64,000 nucleotides of DNA, from the NCBI GenBank assembly GCA_951812755.1, contig OX638329.1:4782522-4846521 (forward strand). Reading direction: 5' to 3'. Position numbers and translations under genes: made by a program. The DNA is from an uncultured Latescibacterota bacterium (GTDB taxonomy: Bacteria > Latescibacterota > UBA2968). Position 1 is the first letter of the stretch. Each line of letters begins with the position of its first letter. Shown one piece after another: positions 42,707-52,234 of the stretch. A model generated the notes under the pieces. The model had not been told where the DNA came from. It worked only from the letters and a program-made list of their open reading frames with translations, and searched no databases.

Positions 42707-45217
42707 ATGGAACAGTCATCGAAGGCATTACCTGAGACGCAAAAAGATCAGCTAACATTACTCTTTCAAATTTTGGGCGTGTGCTTGATCGCACTCGCGC
42801 TATTGATGGCTTTGAGCTTGCTATCGCACTCGCCAGAGGATCCGCCCAATTCGACGCGTCCTAACGAGTTGGCACAAAATCTGGTCGGGTGGCTCGGCGC
42901 ACACGTATCCTACCACCTGCTATTTGGCGTAGGCTATGGTGCTTACGCACTGATCGTTTTAGTATTTGTGTGGGGGTGGAACCGCCTCAGGACGTCAAGC
43001 GTTAGATCACTCGTAACGCACAGTATCATCCTGTTTTCACTGGTAGTGATTTATTGCAGCGCGACGGGCGTGCTTTTTTGGGAGCGGCCCACAATGGCCT
43101 GGAAATTGGGAGGTGGGCTGGGCTTTATGCTATCGTCTTTCCTGCTGGTGCCCTATTTGGGTACTGTTGGTTCTTATATTTCTTTGGCGACGCTATTTGT
43201 AGTGGTGTTGATGGTTACCACCGATATTCCATTTAACCGAAGTCCCAGAAGGTCTTTTTTCAAAAAGCGCGCGGAGAAGTCTGACAATAATGGGACATCG
43301 ACCGAAGTTGAAGACATCGATCAAATTGAAGACATCGATCAAAAAAAAAATATAACTGAAGAAGAGATTATTACCGATCCTATTTTAGATATAGCACAGG
43401 TCAATTGGAAAAAGGACGAATTGACCGCGGTACCTGAACTTGAGATCGGCGATGACATTGATGAAGAAGACATTGATGAATTGTTGGAGAAGCACACGAC
43501 AAAAAAAGAGACTATTGCTGACCCCATTCCAGATATGGCTCAAGTTGATCGGGAAGAAGACGAACTGGCCGAGGTGCCCGAATCTGAGACCGCCAAAGAC
43601 GCTGTTGACAAGTTAGAAAAAGATGTAGCACGGGTTGAGACAGAAGAAGACGAATTGTCTGAGGTAGAACTTGAAATAGTAGATAAAACGCCAGAGCCTG
43701 AACCAGAACCTGTTCCGTCAAAACCCAAAAAGAAAATTGTGCGCAAGCGATCTTCGACATATTTGCTGCCCAATTTGAAGTTGCTGGAAGATCCGTCTCC
43801 GGGTGATGGGATTATAGACCGAAAAACCCTGTTTAAAGGGGCACAGGTGTTGGAGCAAAGCTTGAGCAATTTTGGCGTTCAGGGCAAAGTAGTACAGGTC
43901 AACCCTGGGCCTGTTATTACGACATACGAAGTTGCACCACCCCCGGGTGTGAAAGTCAGCAAAATTGTCGGACTTGCAGACGATCTCGCCCTCGTTATGA
44001 AAGCGCAAAGCATTCGCATTCAAGCACCTATTCCCGGCAAGGCTGCGGTTGGCATTGAAGTGCCCAATCCAGAACCCTATACGGTCTTCTTGAAAGAAAT
44101 TTTGGAATCGCGCGCATTTGAACAGTCCGATTCAAAATTGATGCTCGGCTTCGGCAAAACAGCTTCGGGTCACCCCTATTGTGCCGATCTGGCAAAAATG
44201 CCGCACTTGTTAATTGCCGGCGCGACCGGGGCTGGCAAGTCGGGATGTATCAATGCGTTGATTTCCAGTATTTTGTTCCGCTGCACACCAGAAGAAGTGC
44301 GTTTTATTATGGTGGATCCCAAAATGCTGGAATTGTCAATTTACAACGATATTCCACATCTTCTATCTCCTGTTGTCGTCGATCCCAAAATGGCGTCGGG
44401 TGCGCTCAAGTGGGCGGTATCAGAGATGGAGAACCGATATCGCACAATGGCGCAGTTTACAGCGCGCAATATTACTGATTTTAATACCAAAATGGCGCGA
44501 CTGCGACAGGAAGCACCCACCGAGGAAGACCGCGATGAGATTCCCGATGCCTTGCCCTATATTGTCGTGGTGATCGATGAATTGGCCGATTTGATGATGA
44601 CAGCACCGAGCGATATTGAAAACTCACTGGCGCGATTGGCACAAATGGCTCGCGCTGTGGGCATCCATCTCATTATTGCAACCCAGCGCCCTTCAGTGAA
44701 TGTGATTACGGGGACGATCAAAGCCAATTTCCCAACGCGCATTGCATTTCGCGTGGCATCCAAGGTCGATTCGCGCACGATTATTGACGCCAATGGCGGT
44801 GAAAAACTCCTGGGTCGAGGTGATATGCTATTCTTGCCCCCTGGACAACCGGAATCCATTCGCCTTCACGGGGCCTGGATCGATACCGAAGAAACCGAAC
44901 AATTAGTGGCCTGGGTACGCGATCAGGACGTCGAACTCGATAGGGTTGAATTTGAGGGCGAAAATAGCGATCTTTCTGTTACAGAGAACGAGCGCGATGC
45001 TCGGTTTGATGAGGCATTGCGATTGGTGGTTATCCATCAACAGGGTTCCGCATCGCTCCTGCAGCGCCGGATGAAGGTGGGTTACTCGCGGGCTGCCCGC
45101 CTTGTTGATGAACTCGAAGCCGCAGGCATTGTTGGTCCGCCCAATGGATCGAGCAAGGGGCGCGAAGTCCTCGTTGACGAAGATTATTTAGAGGAACTCG
45201 AGGAGTTGGATGTATGA
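42707..45217 (+). CDS. ftsK: FtsK/SpoIIIE DNA translocase
   Basis: An 836-residue chromosome-segregation motor at the division septum. The N-terminus has four membrane spans (to about 165). An acidic linker (about 190-350) repeats a unit like ADPIPDMAQVDREEDELAEV three times. The motor domain carries Walker A GATGAGKS (505-512), VIDELADLMM near 620 and the DEDAL-like end; a winged-helix gamma domain for KOPS-type DNA signals follows (about 770-830, RRMKVGYSRAARLVDELEAA). Length fits the family. ATG 42707 is preceded by GAGGAAC. lolA overlaps its end by four bases (ATGA). Confidence 0.97.
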   Translation: MEQSSKALPETQKDQLTLLFQILGVCLIALALLMALSLLSHSPEDPPNSTRPNELAQNLVGWLGAHVSYHLLFGVGYGAYALIVLVFVWGWNRLRTSSVRSLVTHSIILFSLVVIYCSATGVLFWERPTMAWKLGGGLGFMLSSFLLVPYLGTVGSYISLATLFVVVLMVTTDIPFNRSPRRSFFKKRAEKSDNNGTSTEVEDIDQIEDIDQKKNITEEEIITDPILDIAQVNWKKDELTAVPELEIGDDIDEEDIDELLEKHTTKKETIADPIPDMAQVDREEDELAEVPESETAKDAVDKLEKDVARVETEEDELSEVELEIVDKTPEPEPEPVPSKPKKKIVRKRSSTYLLPNLKLLEDPSPGDGIIDRKTLFKGAQVLEQSLSNFGVQGKVVQVNPGPVITTYEVAPPPGVKVSKIVGLADDLALVMKAQSIRIQAPIPGKAAVGIEVPNPEPYTVFLKEILESRAFEQSDSKLMLGFGKTASGHPYCADLAKMPHLLIAGATGAGKSGCINALISSILFRCTPEEVRFIMVDPKMLELSIYNDIPHLLSPVVVDPKMASGALKWAVSEMENRYRTMAQFTARNITDFNTKMARLRQEAPTEEDRDEIPDALPYIVVVIDELADLMMTAPSDIENSLARLAQMARAVGIHLIIATQRPSVNVITGTIKANFPTRIAFRVASKVDSRTIIDANGGEKLLGRGDMLFLPPGQPESIRLHGAWIDTEETEQLVAWVRDQDVELDRVEFEGENSDLSVTENERDARFDEALRLVVIHQQGSASLLQRRMKVGYSRAARLVDELEAAGIVGPPNGSSKGREVLVDEDYLEELEELDV

Positions 45218-45906
45218 TATGCAAAGTGCAAAATGCAGCGCTCCACAAGCGCAGCCTGTATAAATTTCTCGCTATTCTCGGTATTTTATTTTTCACGGAA
45301 ACTGTGCAGGCCGATACACGCAGTTCAGAGGTGGTTGCGAAATTGCAAAAAAAATTTGCGGATATCGAGACGCTGTCCGCTCACTTTGTCAAGCAACACT
45401 ACTGGCGCGTAATGGACCAGCACCAAGAAGTCAAAGGCAAGTTGCTGGTTCAACGCCCCGACCAGTTTCGAATGGATTCGGATATACAGGTGGTGGTGAG
45501 CGATGGCAAAACCGTGTGGCATTACGCGCCTGCTAATGCCCAGGTCCTGGTGAGCGATTACACCGCGATGGAAAATGATCGCAACTATGAGAAATTGTTA
45601 TTTGATCTGATTTTTTGGGGCGGGTACGACAAAAATTATGTGCCTGCTTATGTGGGCGAAGAAAAAATACATCGCAAGACGTGTTACGCCGTTGATCTAT
45701 TGGCAAAAAAGGAAGATACGTATATCCATAAAATTCGCCTGTGGATAGACAAACGCCTATATTTGGTGCGGCAGGTAGAATATCGAAATATCCACGAGGA
45801 TGTGACAACATTTGTGTTGTCGGACTTGAAAGTAAATAAAAAAGCCAGGCCCGATCAATTTACATTTCACGTACCCAGCGGAGTGGAATTGATTGATTTG
45901 CGCTAA
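45214..45906 (+). CDS. lolA: Outer-membrane lipoprotein carrier protein LolA
   Basis: A periplasmic chaperone that carries lipoproteins to the outer membrane. The 230-residue precursor has a signal peptide (KFLAILGILFFTETVQA) and the LolA core: FADIETLSAHFVKQHYW, KGKLLVQRPDQFRMDS and VVSDGKTVWHYAP. ATG 45214 overlaps the ftsK stop. The order ftsK-lolA is conserved across many bacteria, which supports the assignment. The ABC ATPase LolD lies 3.5 kb downstream. Confidence 0.93.
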   Translation: MICKVQNAALHKRSLYKFLAILGILFFTETVQADTRSSEVVAKLQKKFADIETLSAHFVKQHYWRVMDQHQEVKGKLLVQRPDQFRMDSDIQVVVSDGKTVWHYAPANAQVLVSDYTAMENDRNYEKLLFDLIFWGGYDKNYVPAYVGEEKIHRKTCYAVDLLAKKEDTYIHKIRLWIDKRLYLVRQVEYRNIHEDVTTFVLSDLKVNKKARPDQFTFHVPSGVELIDLR

Positions 45907-45942
45907 TGTGTCGTTATAAATATAATGGGAAAGGAACAAATA

Positions 45943-47059
45943 ATGGCTGTGGAAATTCAGGTGCGTGAAATGCAAGACGCGCTATCCGATTATAGCGCGC
46001 GCGTGGATAAACTCGGGAGGTATCTTTGACCTCGATCAAAGACGAGCAAAAATTGCCAAATTTGAAAAACTCATGGAATCACCAGATTTCTGGAATGACC
46101 GCGACAATGCACAACAAATTATCGACGCCTGTAACGCGGAAAAATACTGGGTTGAAAGTTGGGAAAATTTAAATGAGCAAGCGGGCGATTTGGACGTATT
46201 TTTTCAATTGGCATGCGAAGAGGACGATGCCGAATCTCTGTCGGAAGTCGCCGCCGAATTGTCCGAGGTTGGCGCAGCTTTAGACGCACTTGAATTGCAG
46301 CACATGTTGGGCGATCGAGAAGATCGCAACGACGCGATATTGACCATTCATCCGGGTGCTGGAGGTACCGAAGCGGCAGACTGGGCGCAAATGTTGATGC
46401 GTATGTACACGCGATGGGCAGAGCGGCGCGGGTTTCACACCAATGTTCTGGATACGCTTCCCGGCGAAACAGCCGGGATAAAAAGTGCGACAATTGAAGT
46501 GAAAGGCGATTACGCTTTTGGTTATCTCAAGTCCGAGTCTGGAGTACACAGACTGGTGCGGATTTCGCCTTATGATTCCAACAATCGGCGCCATACGTCG
46601 TTTGCGTCTGTTTTTGTTTATCCCGACGCCGAAGGCGATATCGAGGTGGAGATCAATCCCAATGATTTAAAAGTGGATACCTATCGCGCTGGGGGTGCCG
46701 GTGGACAACACGTTAACAAGACCGATTCCGCGGTGCGTATCACCCACGAACCCACGGGGATTGTGGTGCAATGCCAAAACGAGCGTTCTCAGCACAAGAA
46801 TCGCAATACGGCCATGAAAATTCTCAAGGCGCGGTTGTATCAACACATGCGGGAAGAAGAAGACAAAAAACGCGCCGAACTCGAAAGCACAAAAAAGCGC
46901 ATTGAATGGGGCAGTCAAATCCGCAATTACGTTTTTCAGCCCTATCAGATGGTGAAAGACGCGCGAACGAGCTTTGAGACATCGGATGTTTCGGGGGTTA
47001 TAGATGGCGACCTCGACCCGTTTATCCGCGCATATTTACTGTCGTCGCGCTCCGCGTGA
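45943..47059 (+). CDS. prfB: Peptide chain release factor 2, expressed by programmed +1 frameshift
   Basis: Two frames join: ATG 45943 (SD AAAGGAAC) opens 28 codons ending ...GRYL, then the stop TGA at 46027 is bypassed by +1 slippage on CTT into GAC, giving a 371-residue protein. RF2 ends translation at UGA and UAA. The second frame has GGQ (Gly253-Gly254-Gln255), which enters the peptidyl-transferase centre. The UGA-recognition tripeptide is SPY at 208-210 instead of the usual SPF. C-terminal residues fit the family. lysS follows, as in E. coli, behind its own promoter. Low RF2 raises frameshifting, which gives autoregulation. Confidence 0.96.
46015..46030 (+). promoter_or_regulatory. RF2 programmed frameshift site
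   Basis: GGGAGG (46015-46020), an internal SD, is followed by TAT CTT TGA C. The in-frame TGA (46027-46029) directly after the slippery CTT is the classical RF2 shift signal; decoding continues with GAC at 46028. Confidence 0.97.
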
Positions 47060-47097
47060 ACTGAGTTTTAAGCGGTGCTTGCAGGCGGGCAACGCGC

Positions 47098-47126
47098 TTG
47101 ACTTGAATATATATATTGGTTATAGT
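47098..47126 (+). promoter_or_regulatory. Promoter of lysS
   Basis: TTGACT (47098-47103), 17 bases, TATAGT (47121-47126). It lies 61 bases upstream of the lysS start. Confidence 0.8.
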
Positions 47127-47186
47127 TTAACGACCTTCACAATGTTTGATCTTATAGGTACTTAAAGGGGTTGGGAGGCTCCGGTT

Positions 47187-48719
47187 TTGACTCGGATTGT
47201 GGGACAAACGCCAGAATCTCAATTGATTGAACAGCGCCTGCAAAAACTCGACGCCATTCGAGATTTGGGCATTGAGCCTTATCCGTATCGCTTTGAGCCC
47301 ACGCACTATTCTGTTGATATTGTCGCGTCTTTTGATGCGCTGAACGCATCGGGCGACGAGGTGCGAGTTGCCGGTCGATTGATTGTTACACGCGGTCATG
47401 GGAAAGCGGCCTTTGCCGATTTGCGGGATGCCAAGGGCCGCCTTCAAATTTATGTGCGGCTCGACAATGTCGGCGATGATGCTTTCGCACTGTGGAAATT
47501 GCTGGATATCGGCGATTTTATCGGCGTATCTGGTCAAGTTTTCAAGACGCGCACCGGTCAAATATCCGTTCAGGTTCAAACGCTCGTATTATTGACCAAA
47601 GCCATTCGTCCGCTGCCCGTTCCGAAAGAAGAAATACGCGATGGCGAGCGCGTTGTACACGATCAATTTAGCGACAAAGAACTGAGATATCGCCGTCGTT
47701 ATCTGGACTTGGCACTCAATCCCGACGTGCAGGCGGTGTTTCGCAAGCGCAGCGCAGTTGTATCTGCAATGCGAGATTTTTTAGATACACGCGGTTTTCT
47801 CGAAGTCGAAACACCAGTGTTGCAACCGCTCTACGGCGGGGCTTCGGCCCGTCCTTTTGTGACGCATCACAACGTGCTGGACATGCCGCTATATCTGCGA
47901 ATATCCGATGAATTGTATCTCAAGCGTTTGATCGTGGGCGGGCTTGAAAAGGTGTATGAAATCGGCAAAAATTTTCGCAATGAAGGCATCGACCGAACTC
48001 ATAATCCCGAGTTTTCGATGCTCGAATTGTATCAGGCTTACGCCGATTATTCAGATATGATGGCAATAGCCGAGGCACTCTACGCATTTGTGGCCGAAAA
48101 GGTGAATGGCTCGACAACGCTCGAATACCAGGGGCGAGAAATTGATCTTTCACCTCCCTGGCCGCGCATCCCCATGCTTGACGCCATCGAAAGATACGGC
48201 GGTATTGATGTGGCGCGTTCCTCAGATGCCGACCTGCGTGCTGCGTGCAAGCGTTTTGATTTTGATATTGAACCGGGTGCAGAGCGCGGATTGTTGATCA
48301 ATGCGTTGTTTGAAGCGTGTGTCGAGCCAGAATTGATTCAGCCAACCTTTATTACCGACTATCCCATTGCGGTGTCTCCCCTGGCCAAACGCCATCGGAC
48401 CAAAAAAGACCTCACCGAGCGGTTTGAAATTTTTATCAATGGTTGGGAAGCGGCCAATGCATTTTCGGAACTGAACGATCCGATTGATCAGCGGCAGCGG
48501 TTCGCTCATCAAAAAACCTTGCGCGATCGGGGCGACGACGAGGCACAGGTTCTCGATGAAGATTTTTTGATGGCTCTGGAACACGGAATGCCGCCGACGG
48601 GTGGATTGGGCATTGGTGTAGATCGGCTGGTGATGTTGCTCGCAGACGCGCCTTCGATTCGAGACGCGATTCTGTTTCCTCACATGCGCCCTAAAGAGGG
48701 CCTTGACGACTATGGATGA
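47187..48719 (+). CDS. lysS: Lysyl-tRNA synthetase, class II
   Basis: A 510-residue synthetase. The N-terminal OB-fold anticodon-binding region spans 1-150 (VRVAGRLIVTRGHGKAAFAD). The class II catalytic domain has motif 1 near RSAVVSAMRDFLDTRGFLEV, motif 2 FRNEGIDRTHNPEFSM (about 270) and motif 3 GLGIGVDRLVML near 470. The start is TTG 47187 with GGGAGG 8 bases upstream. lolD begins inside its last codons. Confidence 0.97.
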   Translation: MTRIVGQTPESQLIEQRLQKLDAIRDLGIEPYPYRFEPTHYSVDIVASFDALNASGDEVRVAGRLIVTRGHGKAAFADLRDAKGRLQIYVRLDNVGDDAFALWKLLDIGDFIGVSGQVFKTRTGQISVQVQTLVLLTKAIRPLPVPKEEIRDGERVVHDQFSDKELRYRRRYLDLALNPDVQAVFRKRSAVVSAMRDFLDTRGFLEVETPVLQPLYGGASARPFVTHHNVLDMPLYLRISDELYLKRLIVGGLEKVYEIGKNFRNEGIDRTHNPEFSMLELYQAYADYSDMMAIAEALYAFVAEKVNGSTTLEYQGREIDLSPPWPRIPMLDAIERYGGIDVARSSDADLRAACKRFDFDIEPGAERGLLINALFEACVEPELIQPTFITDYPIAVSPLAKRHRTKKDLTERFEIFINGWEAANAFSELNDPIDQRQRFAHQKTLRDRGDDEAQVLDEDFLMALEHGMPPTGGLGIGVDRLVMLLADAPSIRDAILFPHMRPKEGLDDYG

Positions 48720-49386
48720 GTTGCTTCGCGCAACAGGTGTTTGCAAGCACTATGTCCTGGGAGACACCTGTATTGAGGTGCTCAAAGGGGTTGACCTCGG
48801 CGTTGTTCGCGGCGAAATTGTGGCAGTGGTTGGTGCTTCGGGTGTTGGAAAGAGTACTTTGTTGCACATTGTGGGCGGGTTAGACCATCCGGCTTCGGGG
48901 ACGGTTGTCATCGATGATGTTGATTTATTTGCCCTTTCAGATACTGATCGCGCCAAATTTCGCAACCGCCAGATTGGGTTTGTTTTTCAGTTTCACCATT
49001 TATTGCGCGATTTTACCGCGCTTGAAAACGTGATGATGCCCCTGATGATTGCCGGTATTTCGTCCGATGAAGCGCGGGTACCCGCACAAAAACTGCTCCG
49101 TGATGTCGGTCTGGAAAAGCGGCTTGCACATTTGCCTTCCGAACTTTCAGGTGGAGAGGCACAGCGCGTTGCTGTTGCGCGGGCATTGGTGACAAAACCC
49201 GCTATTGTTCTGGCTGATGAACCTTCTGGTAATCTCGATGTAGCGCGCAGTGCAGAGCTTCACGCATTAATTTGGGAGCTTGCCAGAACCCGGCAGCAAA
49301 CGTGCATTATTGTAACACACGACCAGCATCTGGCCGCTCGCGCTGATCGGGTGGTTGAAATAGAAGATGGTCGTCTCGTTGCTTGA
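48712..49386 (+). CDS. lolD: Lipoprotein-releasing ABC transporter ATPase LolD
   Basis: A 224-residue ATPase that powers release of lipoproteins from the inner membrane to LolA. Seen: Walker A GASGVGKS, the MacB/LolD-type Q-loop FVFQFHHLLRDFTALENVMM, signature LSGGEAQRVAVARAL, Walker B IVLADEPSGNLD and the H-loop IVTHD. I use ATG 48712 (an earlier TTG 48703 is possible), which overlaps lysS by 8 bases. The membrane partners LolC/LolE, normally adjacent, are missing, so either they lie elsewhere or the ATPase serves another permease of the MacB/LolC type. Confidence 0.9.
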   Translation: MDELLRATGVCKHYVLGDTCIEVLKGVDLGVVRGEIVAVVGASGVGKSTLLHIVGGLDHPASGTVVIDDVDLFALSDTDRAKFRNRQIGFVFQFHHLLRDFTALENVMMPLMIAGISSDEARVPAQKLLRDVGLEKRLAHLPSELSGGEAQRVAVARALVTKPAIVLADEPSGNLDVARSAELHALIWELARTRQQTCIIVTHDQHLAARADRVVEIEDGRLVA

Positions 49387-49419
49387 ATAACAAAGCGTGT
49401 GGGACCAAAAGAAACAGTG

Positions 49420-49448
49420 TTGAGTTTTCCTTTATAAACTGTTATAAT
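49420..49448 (+). promoter_or_regulatory. Promoter of clpC
   Basis: TTGAGT (49420-49425), 17 bases, TATAAT (49443-49448), about 53 bases before the ATG. The perfect -10 suggests high expression. Confidence 0.78.
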
Positions 49449-49501
49449 GGGAATCAAAATCACGCTTCGCCAGATTTCTCGTCAGGCGAGAGGAGTATTC
49501 G

Positions 49502-52093
49502 ATGAACAGTATGTTTTCAGACCAGGTGAAGCAGGTCATGCAACTCGCTCGCGAAGAAGCAGCGCGCCTGGGACACAATTACATAGGAACCGAGCATTTG
49601 CTGCTGGGCATCATACGCGGGGGCAAAAGTACGGCCATTCAGGTACTGACAAATCTGAACTTAAATCTCGAAAGTATCAAGCAATCCATCGACGATTTTG
49701 TCGCTTCTTCTGGCAGTTCAATGACGATGGGCGAAGTGCCTTTTACGCCCCGAGCAAAGCAAATTCTCGAAATAGCAGCCAATGAAGCCAAAGAAATGAA
49801 GAGCCGAGTCGTGAGAACCAGCCATCTGCTGTTGGCTCTGTTGAAAGATAAAGACGGGGTTGCCGCACAGATTTTGGTCACATTCGGCGTAGATCACAGA
49901 ACCGCCAAGGAGGAGGTGATTGCCGTTTTGCAAGGAAAATCTTCGTCGGGTAGGCGCGAAAAAAGAAAAAGCAAAACGCCTTTCCTCGATCATTTCGGAC
50001 GCGATTTAACCGATCTGGCGCGGCAAGGCAAATTGGATCCGACCATTGGTCGTGATCGCGAAATCGAACGGGTGTCACAGGTACTGGCCAGACGCAAAAA
50101 AAACAACCCGGTGCTGGTGGGCGAACCCGGCGTGGGTAAAACGCAGATCATTGAGGGATTGGCGCAGCGCATTGTGGGACGGCGGGTCCCACAAATTTTG
50201 CTGGATAAGCGCGTGGTCACGCTCGATATGGGCGGCATTGTCGCCGGCACAAAATACCGCGGGCAGTTTGAAGAGCGTCTGAAAGCCGTGATGAATGAAC
50301 TTCAGCAAAGCCAGAATGTGATTATTTTTATCGATGAGTTGCACACCATTGTCGGTGCCGGTAGTGCCGAGGGTACGCTGGATGCGTCCAATATGTTTAA
50401 GCCCTCTCTCTCCCGCGGCGAATTGCAGTGCATTGGTGCAACGACCTTAGACGAATATCGAAAATATATTGAGAAAGATGGCGCACTCGAGCGGCGTTTC
50501 CAGACGATTGTGGTCGATGCCCCTTCAGTGGATGAGACCATTGAAATTCTCAAGGGCCTGAAAGACAGTTATGAGACACATCACAAAGTGTCTTTTTTAC
50601 CCGAAGCTATCGTAGCAGCTGCACAAATGGCCGACCGCTACATCAGCGATAGGCACTTGCCCGACAAGGCCATCGATGTAATCGATGAAACGGGAGCGCG
50701 GGTGCGATTGTCCCGCCTCAATCCCCCCGAAGAGATCAAGGAAATCGAGATGGCTATTGGCGAGATTACGCGCAAAAAAGATAAAGCTGCAGAAAATCAG
50801 CAATTTGAAGAGGCGGCCAGATTGCGCGACCGCGAGCGGGAACTCAAAAGCAAACTTGAAAATATGCGCCAGGCGTGGGAAGTGCAGGTGACAGATGATG
50901 TGGTTGAAGTGACAGAAGAACATATTGCCGAAGTGATTTCGAGCATGACGGGTATTCCCGTGTTTCGGCTGGCACAGGCCGAGTCCGAAAGACTGATCAA
51001 CATGGCGTCCGAGTTGCAAAAACGAGTGGTCGGTCAAGAGGAAGCAGTTTCTACGGTATGTCGCTCCATTCGGCGCACGCGCGCGGGTCTTAAAGATCCC
51101 AATCGCCCAATCGGCACGTTTTTGTTCCTCGGTCCCACGGGTATTGGCAAAACGTATTTGGCGCAAGCACTAGCGCAGTATCTGTTTGACGATGAAGATG
51201 CGCTCGTAACCGTAGATATGTCGGAATATATGGAAAAATTCGCGGTGTCTCGACTCGTTGGTGCACCGCCTGGTTATGTGGGATACGATGAGGGCGGACA
51301 GCTAACCGAGAAAGTGCGCCGGCGTCCCTATTCGGTAGTTTTGCTCGATGAAATTGAAAAAGCCCATCCCGATGTGTTTAATATTCTCTTGCAGGTACTG
51401 GATGAAGGGCGTTTGACAGATAGTTTTGGGCGCAAGGTAAATTTCAAAAATACCATTCTGATTATGACATCCAATCTGGGAACCAGAGATCTGCAAAAGG
51501 CAGGGGGTTTGGGATTTGGCCGGTCAGACAAAAAATCGATCCGGGAAAAAATGGAAGAGCGCATCAACGAAGAAGTCAAAAAGACATTTAATCCCGAGTT
51601 TATCAACCGCCTGGATGAAACGGTGATTTTCAATCCACTGGACCGAAAGGAAATTATTCAGATCGTCGATATCGAGCTTGAAAAAATTCTCGCTCGCGTT
51701 GCAGAACGCGATATCGAAGTACGCCTCACACAGGGAGCCAAGAGTTTGATCGCCGAGAAAGGCTATGATCCCACGTATGGCGCGCGGCATCTGCGGCGCA
51801 CCATTCAAAAGATGATTGAAGATCCCCTGGCCGAAGAGATCATTATGGGCCATTTTGTGGATGGCTGCAAGGTTCGGGTGAGCAAAAAAGGCGATACCCT
51901 CAACTTTGAGGGAGATTCTATCGCGAAAGAAGAATCGAAAGACACGGCCGAGGTTCAGATGAGTGAAAAAAACAATACGCTCAACTTCGCCGATGAGAGC
52001 GAGGTGGATGATCTCGATAAAAAAGTTGAAGACCAGGACAAATCGGGAGATCCCGTCGGTGAAGAGGAAGTGGTAAATAGGGACAAAGCATGA
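49502..52093 (+). CDS. clpC: ClpC-type AAA+ unfoldase
   Basis: An 863-residue HSP100 protein. Two N-terminal repeats (about 5-145; [15 protein letters not shown] and [13 protein letters not shown]), AAA-1 with GEPGVGKT (207-214), a UVR-like middle segment ([15 protein letters not shown]), AAA-2 with GPTGIGKT (544-551), and the C-terminal small domain. ClpC feeds proteins to ClpP; the ClpP-binding loop cannot be placed with confidence. The C-terminus continues about 60 acidic residues past the usual end, with a repeated pair [10 protein letters not shown] and [10 protein letters not shown]. It has its own promoter; a second start ATG 49511 is possible. AGGAG lies upstream. Confidence 0.95.
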   Translation: MNSMFSDQVKQVMQLAREEAARLGHNYIGTEHLLLGIIRGGKSTAIQVLTNLNLNLESIKQSIDDFVASSGSSMTMGEVPFTPRAKQILEIAANEAKEMKSRVVRTSHLLLALLKDKDGVAAQILVTFGVDHRTAKEEVIAVLQGKSSSGRREKRKSKTPFLDHFGRDLTDLARQGKLDPTIGRDREIERVSQVLARRKKNNPVLVGEPGVGKTQIIEGLAQRIVGRRVPQILLDKRVVTLDMGGIVAGTKYRGQFEERLKAVMNELQQSQNVIIFIDELHTIVGAGSAEGTLDASNMFKPSLSRGELQCIGATTLDEYRKYIEKDGALERRFQTIVVDAPSVDETIEILKGLKDSYETHHKVSFLPEAIVAAAQMADRYISDRHLPDKAIDVIDETGARVRLSRLNPPEEIKEIEMAIGEITRKKDKAAENQQFEEAARLRDRERELKSKLENMRQAWEVQVTDDVVEVTEEHIAEVISSMTGIPVFRLAQAESERLINMASELQKRVVGQEEAVSTVCRSIRRTRAGLKDPNRPIGTFLFLGPTGIGKTYLAQALAQYLFDDEDALVTVDMSEYMEKFAVSRLVGAPPGYVGYDEGGQLTEKVRRRPYSVVLLDEIEKAHPDVFNILLQVLDEGRLTDSFGRKVNFKNTILIMTSNLGTRDLQKAGGLGFGRSDKKSIREKMEERINEEVKKTFNPEFINRLDETVIFNPLDRKEIIQIVDIELEKILARVAERDIEVRLTQGAKSLIAEKGYDPTYGARHLRRTIQKMIEDPLAEEIIMGHFVDGCKVRVSKKGDTLNFEGDSIAKEESKDTAEVQMSEKNNTLNFADESEVDDLDKKVEDQDKSGDPVGEEEVVNRDKA

Positions 52094-52116
52094 TCGTGAA
52101 GGTGCGGTCAATACCC

Positions 52117-52145
52117 AAACGGCCCGGGCAGCAGTCCGGGCTGTT
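52117..52145 (+). other. Hairpin after clpC, possible terminator or attenuator
   Basis: AAACGGCCCGG pairs with CCGGGCTGTTT with an 8-base loop and one G-U pair. No T run follows, so it may stop or slow transcription only weakly. Confidence 0.4.
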
Positions 52146-52234
52146 TGTCGTACAGTCGGAACATTTTTCTTTGTTGAGCGTTTGAGGCTTACAAATCCAA
52201 AAAGGTTCTGTTTCTTAGATAGGTACTTCGCAAC

